A stretch of DNA of 64,000 bases from the NCBI RefSeq assembly GCF_023910635.1, contig NZ_JAAVVZ010000007.1, positions 91,459 to 155,458 of the forward strand, given 5' to 3'. The notes beneath the pieces were generated by a model, which searched no databases, had not been told where the DNA came from, and saw only the letters and a program-made list of their open reading frames with translations. The stretch comes from Sphingorhabdus sp. GTDB lineage: Bacteria; Pseudomonadota; Alphaproteobacteria; Sphingomonadales; Sphingomonadaceae. Below, piece after piece: positions 39,576-49,400 of the stretch (position 1 is its first letter; each line of letters begins with the position of its first letter). The position numbers and the translations under genes are program-made.

Positions 39576-42494
39576 CTATTTTGGCTCAGGCAGCCCGAAT
39601 GTCGGGCGACGAGCCGCGCCGACTGGGTCACGCAGGTTGGACACTGCTGATGACCTGCGAACAGCAACGCCGCTCGTCAGTCCCTGAATGTAAGTATGTT
39701 CGGCTATGTCGAGTGAACGACCGGGGTTAGCGCGGTCGATGATCTCAAATTCAAACTTTGAATTCGGAAACGTTCGAGCGTGCTCTGCTTGGCGCGCAAA
39801 GAAACGGGCATCATTTATGGCTTGCCCGCCATAGGGGGCAAGCTTTCCAGTTATGTCGGTGCGAAGATAGACGATGCCGTTAGGGACTGCGCTCTCTGCG
39901 GCAACAACGCTGGTGCTATTGCCCACCGACCTTAAGCCGCTGCCGACAAAGCGGGCGCCATATTTGGCCAGTGGGCCGATGAGTGGGCTTGCCGCCGCTA
40001 AGTAGTTATCAAACGTATGTTCGCCGTTCACGCCGATGCGATAGGCACCGGTTCCAAACGCCAAGGGCTGCACCCCGGCCATTGCAACGTCCCAGACCGC
40101 GCGGTCGGCTATGGCGTCAAGCTTGTTGATATAGACCTGCTCATCTGCAAATCCCTTCATGACCCAGTCGTGATCATAAGGGTCATAAATTTCACCCGAA
40201 GCGATCCCGGCGGTGCGGTATGCCATATAGGTTGACAAACGGCTATCATGCTCTGATTGCCATGGAGTAAAATTAACGGCGGTAGTCGGAACGCCTTCCA
40301 GATTTGGATTATCTCTAAGGCCGTTTGGCGAAAGCATCTTTACCGTTATGTCCTTTCCAGTCCCGGACTTTGGTAACGTTAAAATTTGGGCTTGCAAGTA
40401 CTGGCTATGCAAGTCCTTAATTATGCGGTTTTTAACATTATAGCCGGTGACGCTCGTAGCCAGTGCTGAACTATAAAGGCTCATGTCTTCAGTATGATAT
40501 ACTGTGCCTGTGACAACAATTTCGTCCGCCGCCAATATGTCCTGCGTGATCGGATCGAAGCTCCCCAGCTTCGCCAATTGCGCCAGTGGGTCTTCGGTCA
40601 CCTGCGCTGCTGGCATGTCCAGCAACGAAGACAACTCTTTGCCAGCCAAGCCCCCCACGGCCTGCCCGATGATATCGGGCAGCGCGGCGATGAGGTTTTT
40701 GCCAAAGCTTTCGCCATTGATCGCGCTTCGGGTCGCGGCGTTGGCTATGCCGCTGGCGGCAGAGGTGGCCATTCGGTAGCCAAAGCTGCCAGCAGACGCG
40801 CTGACCCCGAACAGCCCGCCCGGACTTGTGAGGGCGCGCCCGACCGCGCCGCCAATGCCAGCGCCAATGCCTGCCGCTGCAACGCCAGCCCAGCTAAATT
40901 TGTCCTGTAGGCCGGTCGCGACCCCCACGCCTTGGGTAAGTGCGCTGCCAACGGCACCACGAAGGGCGTCGCCGACAAACTGGCTTCCGATGTTGCCAAA
41001 CGCACCATTGGTACCGAACAAGCCTTTAGGTCCGAGACCGCCCCCAATGGCTCCACCGATCGCGGCCAAAGCGACGCCTTTGAAGCTAAATTTGTCCTGA
41101 ATGCCTGTTGCAACGCCAACCGCTTGGCTGGCTATGGAACCCGCTGCCCCGGCAACAGCCCCCGCGCCCACAGCCGCCCATGCGCTTAAAGCTGTTCCAC
41201 CAAGAGCGCCATAGGTTAATGCCGTCACCGCAATCGCGATCACCGCCAACAATATCTGCCCAAACACGCCACATTTTGGCTTCTTGGGCGGTTGCGGTGT
41301 TGACGGCGAGAGGTCGCCTATGGCTTCGCCTGCATTATAGGGTTTGAACGTGCCGGCGTTGTTTTTGGCGTTTAGGACTCCAGTTGGCAGGACGAGGGTC
41401 TGGCCTTCGACCAACGCGGCGGCAGCAGACAGGCCGTTGGCCTCGGCGATCTTGTACCAAAGCGAGCTATCGCCGTAGAGGCTTTGCGCGATGCCTTGCA
41501 GGCTGTCGCCCTGGTTTACGCGATAACTGCCGCCTGCTGCGCCCTGATAGTAACTGTTGATGGGATCGTAATTCTGGGCGAAGTCGGCGTATGCGCCGCC
41601 GTACACTTGGCTGTTGCGGAACGTGCCAGGGCTGTTCGGGCCGACCACGCGGCGGTCGCCGACCGAAGCGTCGTAGCTCAAATCCGACGTGCCGTTATTG
41701 CCGGTATAACCCATTTGGCGACCGCTAAAGCGATACCATATTTCGTGCGGGTTGCCGGTCTGGCCGCTGATATAGCCGCTTTCGTCGCGGCGGATGATCT
41801 GGCCGATTTCGTCCAGAGTAAAGCTGACGCTGCGCGGCTTGCCGTCGGCGATGTAAGCGCTGGTCATCTGGCCGAGCGCGTTGAGATAGAACGTCGTGTT
41901 GTACGTCGTCGACTGGTTGATATTGGGCTTGTACTGGATCGACGTTTGAACCGCGCCATCCCACCACTGATAGCCGTTCACCGTGCGGCTGGTGGTGGAG
42001 TTGGCGTTGTTGACCGTACTGGTCGATTGCACCCAGGCAACGCTGCCCAGCATATATTGGCCGCTGTTATAGTCGGTGAAGTAATAAGACGTGTTCGACG
42101 TATAGGTCTTGTTGTCGTTCTTCTTGGTCGACGTGCTGTCGTAATAGAGCTGACCCTTGGTGTTGTAATAAGCCGTGCGGCTGAAGATCACTGTGTAGCC
42201 GTTATAATCATAATCGGACTGCGACGTGGCCCGTCCCATCAGGTCGTAACCGAACGACGATTTCAGCGTGCCAGTGCCCGGGGCGGCAGGGACATTATTT
42301 GCGCCCGCGCTTTCGCTTACTGCAGCGCCATAGCTTTGCTGGGTCTGGTACAGGCGGCCCGCGCCATCATAGAGATAGATTTCGCGCAGCTCGTTATAGC
42401 TGCCTTCATAATAATAACCCCAGTCATAGTCGTAATAACCGGCCTGATATTGCGTCGTCGCGACGCCAACGCGCTGTCCGGCAGCGTCGTACAT
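39576..42494 (-). CDS. Orphan RHS 3' module with alternative toxin tip (972 aa)
   Basis: The first 420 residues repeat the end of the giant RHS protein (YD repeats, LysM SYRVNQGDSLQGIAQSLYGD, Pro-rich PSTPQPPKKPKCG). The Gly/Ala-rich hydrophobic pretoxin region follows, then a unique tip. The last 110 residues (NGIVYLRTDITGKLAPYGGQ, AINDARFFARQAEHAR, FEFEIIDRANPG) resemble GIY-YIG-type nuclease toxins: VYLR near the first strand and YGGQ near the second. The 5' part is missing: at 42535-42541 the homology to the RHS gene switches to an IS110 remnant, so the ATG at 42494 is internal and no secretion part is left. It is likely silent unless recombined into the full gene. Confidence 0.75.
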   Translation of the reverse strand: MYDAAGQRVGVATTQYQAGYYDYDWGYYYEGSYNELREIYLYDGAGRLYQTQQSYGAAVSESAGANNVPAAPGTGTLKSSFGYDLMGRATSQSDYDYNGYTVIFSRTAYYNTKGQLYYDSTSTKKNDNKTYTSNTSYYFTDYNSGQYMLGSVAWVQSTSTVNNANSTTSRTVNGYQWWDGAVQTSIQYKPNINQSTTYNTTFYLNALGQMTSAYIADGKPRSVSFTLDEIGQIIRRDESGYISGQTGNPHEIWYRFSGRQMGYTGNNGTSDLSYDASVGDRRVVGPNSPGTFRNSQVYGGAYADFAQNYDPINSYYQGAAGGSYRVNQGDSLQGIAQSLYGDSSLWYKIAEANGLSAAAALVEGQTLVLPTGVLNAKNNAGTFKPYNAGEAIGDLSPSTPQPPKKPKCGVFGQILLAVIAIAVTALTYGALGGTALSAWAAVGAGAVAGAAGSIASQAVGVATGIQDKFSFKGVALAAIGGAIGGGLGPKGLFGTNGAFGNIGSQFVGDALRGAVGSALTQGVGVATGLQDKFSWAGVAAAGIGAGIGGAVGRALTSPGGLFGVSASAGSFGYRMATSAASGIANAATRSAINGESFGKNLIAALPDIIGQAVGGLAGKELSSLLDMPAAQVTEDPLAQLAKLGSFDPITQDILAADEIVVTGTVYHTEDMSLYSSALATSVTGYNVKNRIIKDLHSQYLQAQILTLPKSGTGKDITVKMLSPNGLRDNPNLEGVPTTAVNFTPWQSEHDSRLSTYMAYRTAGIASGEIYDPYDHDWVMKGFADEQVYINKLDAIADRAVWDVAMAGVQPLAFGTGAYRIGVNGEHTFDNYLAAASPLIGPLAKYGARFVGSGLRSVGNSTSVVAAESAVPNGIVYLRTDITGKLAPYGGQAINDARFFARQAEHARTFPNSKFEFEIIDRANPGRSLDIAEHTYIQGLTSGVAVRRSSAVSNLRDPVGAARRPTFGLPEPK

Positions 42495-42541
42495 GATGTC
42501 TTGCCCGCTGGCTGTGCCATAAGGGCTGCCAGCACCTCGTA
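41221..42541 (-). repeat. 1,321-bp RHS core repeat, copy 2
   Basis: Ungapped near-identity to 45212-46532 (constant offset 3,991) with only a few substitutions seen. Covers the last YD repeats, LysM and the start of the pretoxin region. Direct orientation relative to copy 1, so homologous recombination would delete the intervening 4 kb and attach the orphan tip and Imm26 gene to the giant gene. Confidence 0.88.
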
Positions 42542-42853
42542 GATCGCAGCAGCAGCATTACGGTCGTTCTTCTGCCGCTTCACATCATGGCCCAAAGCCA
42601 ACAACGCAAGGGCCAAGGGCGGCAAAGAAGGCCAGCAGTTCTTTCCTGTGCAGCGCCTTGGCAACAACAACCTTACCCGCAGCGTCACAGCAGTGAACCT
42701 GAAAAACATGCTTTACTAAATCAACCGCAACCGTGGTGACAGTCGATAGATCAGATGGTAACTTGCTCATGTGGATGGCTCGGGTGGTGGATCTTTGACA
42801 ATCACACCCTGAAGGTTCGGAAAACCCGAATCAACTCAACAGTGCGCCGCCCA
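42537..42853 (-). pseudogene. IS110-type transposase 5' remnant
   Basis: Carries the start of an IS110-family transposase closely related to that at 37875-38909 (start codon at 42770, MSKLPSDLSTVTTVAVDLVK, HVFQVHCCDAAGK) with internal deletions and a break near 42537, plus the upstream region with the subterminal repeat variant (CAGTGCGCCGCCCA, 42840-42853). It joins the orphan RHS module at the shared bases CCTCGTA. The rest of the 455-bp gap 42495-42949 has direct repeats of CACCGTAATTC and no gene. Confidence 0.75.
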
Positions 42854-42949
42854 CAACATCACCGTAATTCACCGTAATTCCAACCCCCGCATGAGCAAAG
42901 CGAGCGTGCCCATTAATCAGGGCAAGGGGTGGGTTTCCTCCGATGTATT

Positions 42950-43492
42950 TCAGGCCTTTGCCGCAGTCTTCAAAGCCCGGTTCAAACGGTCGGCAACGTC
43001 CTTGTTGTCCTCCGTCGCCAAGACTGCCTTGATGCCATCGCGGTTTGTGCGATCCGCCACCACGGTAAGGGTATTGGCCAGCGCCCAGCGCAACTGTTTC
43101 CCCAAGCCTTCCTCGCGCAACGTCTCGACGATTGCGCCGCCTGCAAGCCCGCGCGCCTCCCGCACCGCCAGCGCACGGGCAATGCCTTCGCGCACGTCAT
43201 CACTATAAGGGCGCTGCAGGTGATCGATCAGCACCGGGATCGCATCGGGGTAGCTCTGCGCCGTGTTCACAAAATCCCAGACCCATTTGACCGGGTAGCC
43301 CAAGACGTGAAGCTCTTCCCGTAACGGAGTTTCCTCCGCGAGGTAACGCTCCTCCTTGGCCTGCATCTCGGCTGCGCGGGCATCGCGCTGCGCTACCCAT
43401 TCGGGGCAACTTTCCAAAAGCGCCGCCCACTCATCCGCAGGCATGTCGCCCCGAGATGCCGATATCTCCTCTAGTTGCTTGAGCGTGATCAT
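42950..43492 (-). CDS. Probable immunity protein for the RHS nuclease tip (180 aa)
   Basis: Starts with an ATGA overlap on the stop of the giant RHS gene (43489-43492), the usual position of a cognate immunity gene. Helical throughout; the C-terminal 100 residues look like two or three HEAT/ARM-type repeats (AIPVLIDHLQRPYSDDVREG, IARALAVREARG, QLRWALANTLTVVADRTNRD, GIKAVLA). HEAT-like immunity proteins are known in polymorphic toxin systems. The family name is not recognised; the immunity role is inferred from position. Confidence 0.6.
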   Translation of the reverse strand: MITLKQLEEISASRGDMPADEWAALLESCPEWVAQRDARAAEMQAKEERYLAEETPLREELHVLGYPVKWVWDFVNTAQSYPDAIPVLIDHLQRPYSDDVREGIARALAVREARGLAGGAIVETLREEGLGKQLRWALANTLTVVADRTNRDGIKAVLATEDNKDVADRLNRALKTAAKA

Positions 43493-46400
43493 TGGCCCGG
43501 CAACTCCCTTCTAATAATGACGTCACCCCGTAGCTCGGCAGCTCGCAGATTGGGGCTGATCGTTGTTCCAACTCCAGGCGGACCAGCTCTCACCCAAAGC
43601 TCAAAGGTTTTGCCACCTGACCTCGCCAAATCTGCATAGTCCTTCAACTGGCTGGTCCACCCCTGCCTCCCGACATTCTTGACCTCACGGATTGTGGTCG
43701 GTGTGATCTCGTCAGGGAAGCGCATACGCCCGTTGATCTCGACACCAACCTTCGGCCCCGTGATACCCGCCGCAGCCTCGCCCTCGCGGCCAAGCCGCCT
43801 GGCCCGAACCGTCGCGCTCTCTGCGGCAACAACGACAGATCCTCTAACCCCTAATCCTAATGCGTATCGGATGTCGCGTGTCAGATCAAGAGCGCGGCGA
43901 GCGCCAAATGCAAGTCCTCCCAAGAAGATTGCGCCAGAGGCGGCATAGGCCGCTTCAGCCGGGTCGATGCCCGCTCCACGTAATCTTCCAGCAGCCCAAC
44001 TTGCAATTCTTCCAGCTGCTCGTTCAATTTGATTTCCTAGCGGGCTTGCCATGATGATCTTACCCGCAGCGTAAGACGCCGGTCCAGCGGCGAAGCTTAT
44101 TGCTTCAAGCGCAAACTCGGCAAACGGCACTTCTTCTCGAATTTTGCGATCTACATACTCAACCGCTCGACCTGTGCCAGATAGAAATCCGGCTGCCCAC
44201 CGCAAGAAGTTAGGAGCCGTGCCAAGGGAACGAGATCGCTCTCCCCAAACAATTATTTCTGTTGGAGGCGGCGGTATGTACGCGATCGCTTCGTTTGCCA
44301 CTTGAGCGGCACGCTCGCCTGCGACACGACGTACAATTCTTGCACTCGCGCCACGAACTTCCGTATCTCCGCTTTGGTTCAAACTTCCGCCAGCGACAGT
44401 CAGTATGTCGGCCTGAAATTCCGGCTCTATCAACGCCGACGTGACGACATCAGATGAGATGCCACTGTTCTCTGCCGACAAAGCTATCCGATCGACCACC
44501 AGCGCTCCCTGATTGATCAGTTCGCTGTCGTCAGTTCGGTTCCAAGAAGTAACGGTGTTTAGCGCCCACTCGCTAGGCACCACCGGGGACTGTTCAACCT
44601 GCCGCTCGGGAATACTCAATCCATTAAGCAGAATGTCACCTATCGCTTGCCCAAGAATATCGGGAAGAGCTGCCCTTATATTGTCACCAAAGCTGGTTCC
44701 ATCTATCGCCGATCGAGTTGCTGCATTTGCGATTAAGCGCGCAGCATTAGTCGCCAAATTTGCGACATGGTTTCCGACGCTATTGTCGGCACTAAGTGAT
44801 GTTGCCCCAAATAGCTCTCCTGCACCATACCCCACAGCGGCGCCTACTCCGGCTGCAGCTACACCAGCCCAGCTAAATTTGTCCTGCAGTCCGGTAGCAA
44901 CACCAATGCCTTGGGTGACCGCACTAGATAAAACAGCGCGAGTTACGGTGCTGGCGAAGCCCGAACCGCCAATAAAGCTCCCCACTTTGCTCAGCGAACC
45001 TAACTTGCCCACGTCGCCAAGACGCCCAAGTTCCTTCAAGCCGCCGCCAACTGCGCCCCCAATGGCTGCGAGACCTACGGCCTTCCAACTAAATTTATCC
45101 TGAATGCCTGTTGCAACGCCTGCGGCTTGACTGACAATGCTGCCTGTCGCCGCTGATGCCGCGCCGCCAAGGACAGGACCCAAGGCTGCTGTGGCCGCCC
45201 CTGCTGTAATTGCCGTCACCGCAATCGCGATAACCGCCAACAATATCTGCCCAAACACGCCACATTTTGGCTTCTTTGGCGGTTGCGGTGTTGACGGCGA
45301 GAGGTCGCCTATGGCTTCGCCTGCATTATAGGGTTTGAACGTGCCGGCGTTGTTTTTGGCGTTTAGGACTCCAGTTGGCAGGACGAGGGTCTGGCCTTCG
45401 ACCAACGCGGCGGCAGCAGACAGGCCGTTGGCCTCGGCGATCTTGTACCAAAGCGAGCTATCGCCGTAGAGGCTTTGCGCGATGCCTTGCAGGCTGTCGC
45501 CCTGGTTTACGCGATAACTGCCGCCTGCTGCGCCCTGATAGTAACTGTTGATGGGATCGTAATTCTGGGCGAAGTCGGCGTATGCGCCGCCGTACACTTG
45601 GCTGTTGCGGAACGTGCCAGGGCTGTTCGGGCCGACCACGCGGCGGTCGCCGACCGAAGCGTCGTAGCTCAAATCCGACGTGCCGTTATTGCCGGTATAA
45701 CCCATTTGGCGACCGCTAAAGCGATACCATATTTCGTGCGGGTTGCCGGTCTGGCCGCTGATATAGCCGCTTTCGTCGCGGCGGATGATCTGGCCGATTT
45801 CGTCCAGAGTAAAGCTGACGCTGCGCGGCTTGCCGTCGGCGATGTAAGCGCTGGTCATCTGGCCGAGCGCGTTGAGATAGAACGTCGTGTTGTACGTCGT
45901 CGACTGGTTGATATTGGGCTTGTACTGGATCGACGTTTGAACCGCGCCATCCCACCACTGATAGCCGTTCACCGTGCGGCTGGTGGTGGAGTTGGCGTTG
46001 TTGACCGTACTGGTCGATTGCACCCAGGCAACGCTGCCCAGCATATATTGGCCGCTGTTATAGTCGGTGAAGTAATAAGACGTGTTCGACGTATAGGTCT
46101 TGTTGTCGTTCTTCTTGGTCGACGTGCTGTCGTAATAGAGCTGACCCTTGGTGTTGTAATAAGCCGTGCGGCTGAAGATCACTGTGTAGCCGTTATAATC
46201 ATAATCGGACTGCGACGTGGCCCGTCCCATCAGGTCGTAACCGAACGACGATTTCAGCGTGCCAGTGCCCGGGGCGGCAGGGACATTATTTGCGCCCGCG
46301 CTTTCGCTTACTGCAGCGCCATAGCTTTGCTGGGTCTGGTACAGGCGGCCCGCGCCATCATAGAGATAGATTTCGCGCAGCTCGTTATAGCTGCCTTCAT

Positions 46401-49400
46401 AATAATAACCCCAGTCATAGTCGTAATAACCGGCCTGATATTGCGTCGTCGCGACGCCAACGCGTTGTCCGGCAGCGTCGTACATGATGTCTTGCCCGCT
46501 GGCTGTGCCATAAGGGCTGCCAGCACCTCGTACGATCATGCCGTTTTGCAGCGTGCCTTGATTGGTGACGACGCGGTTCATGCTGTCATAGCGGAACCAG
46601 TAATCGCGGGTGGTTGCGGTAGACGCAGCCCCGGTGGCGCTGAGACTGTAATAGTTCGCCAATGTCCGGCGGACATTACCGCTGGCGTCATAGCTGGTGG
46701 TGGTGCTCGAGGCAGGCGCGGTGGCATTGCCTGCCTCTGCCCATGTTTTCATCCGGCCCAGCGCGTCATAGGTTGCGCTCTGGTTCTTGATGACCTGGGT
46801 ATAGGTGTAATAGGATTCCGGCACCCATTCCTGCCATGTAGAACCATAATAACCATAATAACCATATGGATCGCCATATGTCTCATAATAGCCCGGCGTA
46901 TAAACCCCGCTCTCACGATACATATATTCGGTCAGGCGGCTGCCGGTGACATCATAGCTATAGGTCGCAACGTCGCGTGACCAGTTGGTATTTGCCTGAC
47001 CTGCATTGGCGTTACCGATAGTCACCGATGCCTGCAGCCCGCTGTTGAACCAACCGAAGCTGACCAGCATGCCGTTGGTGCTGGTCGATGCCATGCGGCC
47101 CGAGACGTCATAGGTATAATCGGTGGTGCGCCCGCCCAGATCGCGCTTCCATGTCACGCGGCCGAACAGGTCGGTCTTGTCCTGCGCATACAGGCCGTTG
47201 GCCATATAGGTGGTTTTCAGCCAGCCGCCGAATGTGCCGATGCCGCTGGTGGCGATACCGCCGTCCCAGCCATAACTGGTCGTCGTGACATCGCCGCCAA
47301 AGCTGCGTTGCGATATGACGCGGCCCTGAATATCGTAATCGGTGGTCTCGACCTCGTACGCGCCGAGATAATTGTTCCAGTGCTTTATCTGCTGCCCCAG
47401 AATGTCGTACGTAAAATAATCGACCAAGCCGATGCCGTTGGTGGTGCTCGCGACGCGGCCCATGCGATCGTAGGTCCGGCTCGACTGGCGGCCGATCTCA
47501 TCGATCATCACGCGCGCGTCGCCGTGGATGTCGTACCGCGTCTGTTTGACGCCGCCATCGGCGTGGGTTTCCGCAGTGACTTGGGCCTGGCTGCCGCCAT
47601 AACCTGTGCCGGTGAGCAGTGTGAGGCGCGTCAGGTTGCCGGTGTTGGCGTTCTTGGTTTGCCCCGAATAGCTGCCATTGGCATCGCGCGTAGCAACCAG
47701 GCGGCCCGAGACGTCATAATAATAATCCTCTGCCGGGCGCACCGTCTGGGCAACGCCGTTCTCGCCGACGATTTCAACCGCCGGACTTTCGCTGCGGATC
47801 ATCCGGCCCATCGTATTATAGGTATAGTTGATCGTGGCGCCCGCCGCATTGGTCTCGCTCGCGACTTCGCCGAACGCGGTATAGGTGCGCGTGGTTGTCA
47901 GATTCTGTAGTGTGCCACCAGCGCTGAACCGGCGACCTTCCTCAAACACGGTGGTCGCCATGTTGCGTTTGTCATATACGGTATAAGTGGCATTGACGCT
48001 GGCCGAACCAACAGCCGCGAGCGCGCCGTCGAAATTGCTACCAAGATTACTGCCCGCACTGCTAATTGCAACGGTCTGGTTGCCGTTCTTGTCGTACCCG
48101 AAATGCTTCCAGATGCCGTCACCCGACGTCGTGCTGGTCATGCGCCCGGCAAGATCATATACGTTTTGCTGCTGCAACAACCCGCCGACATATGTGCCGA
48201 TGACATCGCCGAACGCATTGTAGGACATGGTCGTGATAGGTCCAGCATCGGCCCACCCGACGCCTCCAGTAAAAATTATCTGTTTGGAAGAGATGGCTCG
48301 TCCCAGCAAGTCGTAGCTGGTGTTTACCCCATCATGTTGATTACCACCGCTACCATCCGATCTAAAGCGCGTATAATATTCATGGGTTTGCCTACCGGCC
48401 GCATCGTACCAGTAATGCCTGACGTTACCTTCAGCATCAATCAGGTAGCGCAACTTATCACCATCGTAGATATAGCGTGTAGCGCGTTCGGCACTATCGC
48501 CCGATCCGCGTGCGCGTGTGCGCGAAAGATTGTTCACGCCATTATAATAATAATCGACCGTCGGCGTGACCCAGGCTCCGCTCTGGTCGGTATAGGCCTT
48601 GCGCGATTCGACGGTGAGCCGTCCCGCTGCATCATAATTATAATCAACAAAGTCGCCTGTCGATTCGGATTTGCGAATAACCTGGCCAAGGCCGTTATAA
48701 CTATAGAAAATAGCCGCATTGACGGTGGTGTGCGCACCTGCACCATTGTGAACCAAAACATTGTACCGTAATTCGGATGTTCGATTACCGGCCAAGTCAT
48801 AGCCGAAATCAGTATGGCGATCGCTTGCGGACGTTACAACGCCAGGCACAATGCCTACCTGCGGCGTTCCTGCCCTGTTGGCATAACGCCCTTCCCACGT
48901 AACATTTCCATCGGCGTTATACGCCCAGGCGGTCAGGTAATTTTCAGCATCGACCTGATGCGTCTTGCGGCCCAATGCGTCATAATAGCTGTAGGTTGCG
49001 TTGCCATAACCATCTGTCAGCTTCACCACATTGCCGTTGGCATCATATTGATATGTCGTGGTGATCGGGCCAGTGTCGGCAACCCAACTCGAGCCGTTCC
49101 AATATCCGCTCTTCGCACCATGCACAGAGCTGGATGTCATGCGATTGAGATTGTCGTAAACGAAAGTCGTGTGCCGGGAATTGCCGCCAGGAACTCCTGG
49201 CGCTTCTTCCTCCGAACCGCCGTCTGCCGGCACTCCAACCGCATTTTCGTAAATGCGGATTTCGGTGACGTTGCCATTCTTGTCATACGTATATTTTGTA
49301 TAAGTCCCGACCGCGCTGATATCGACCGTTTTGCGATTGAGATCATCATAGTAAAATACCGAGCGCCCGCCCGCAGCATTGACTGTGCTGGTGACGTTAC

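Noticed and set aside
45475..46980. Long plus-strand frame (501 codons) and similar ones at 35532-36572 and 41484-42542
   Set aside because: They lie antisense to the YD-repeat sequence in all three core copies, follow its codon periodicity and have implausible low-complexity Ala/Val/Ile-rich products. Shadow of the real gene.
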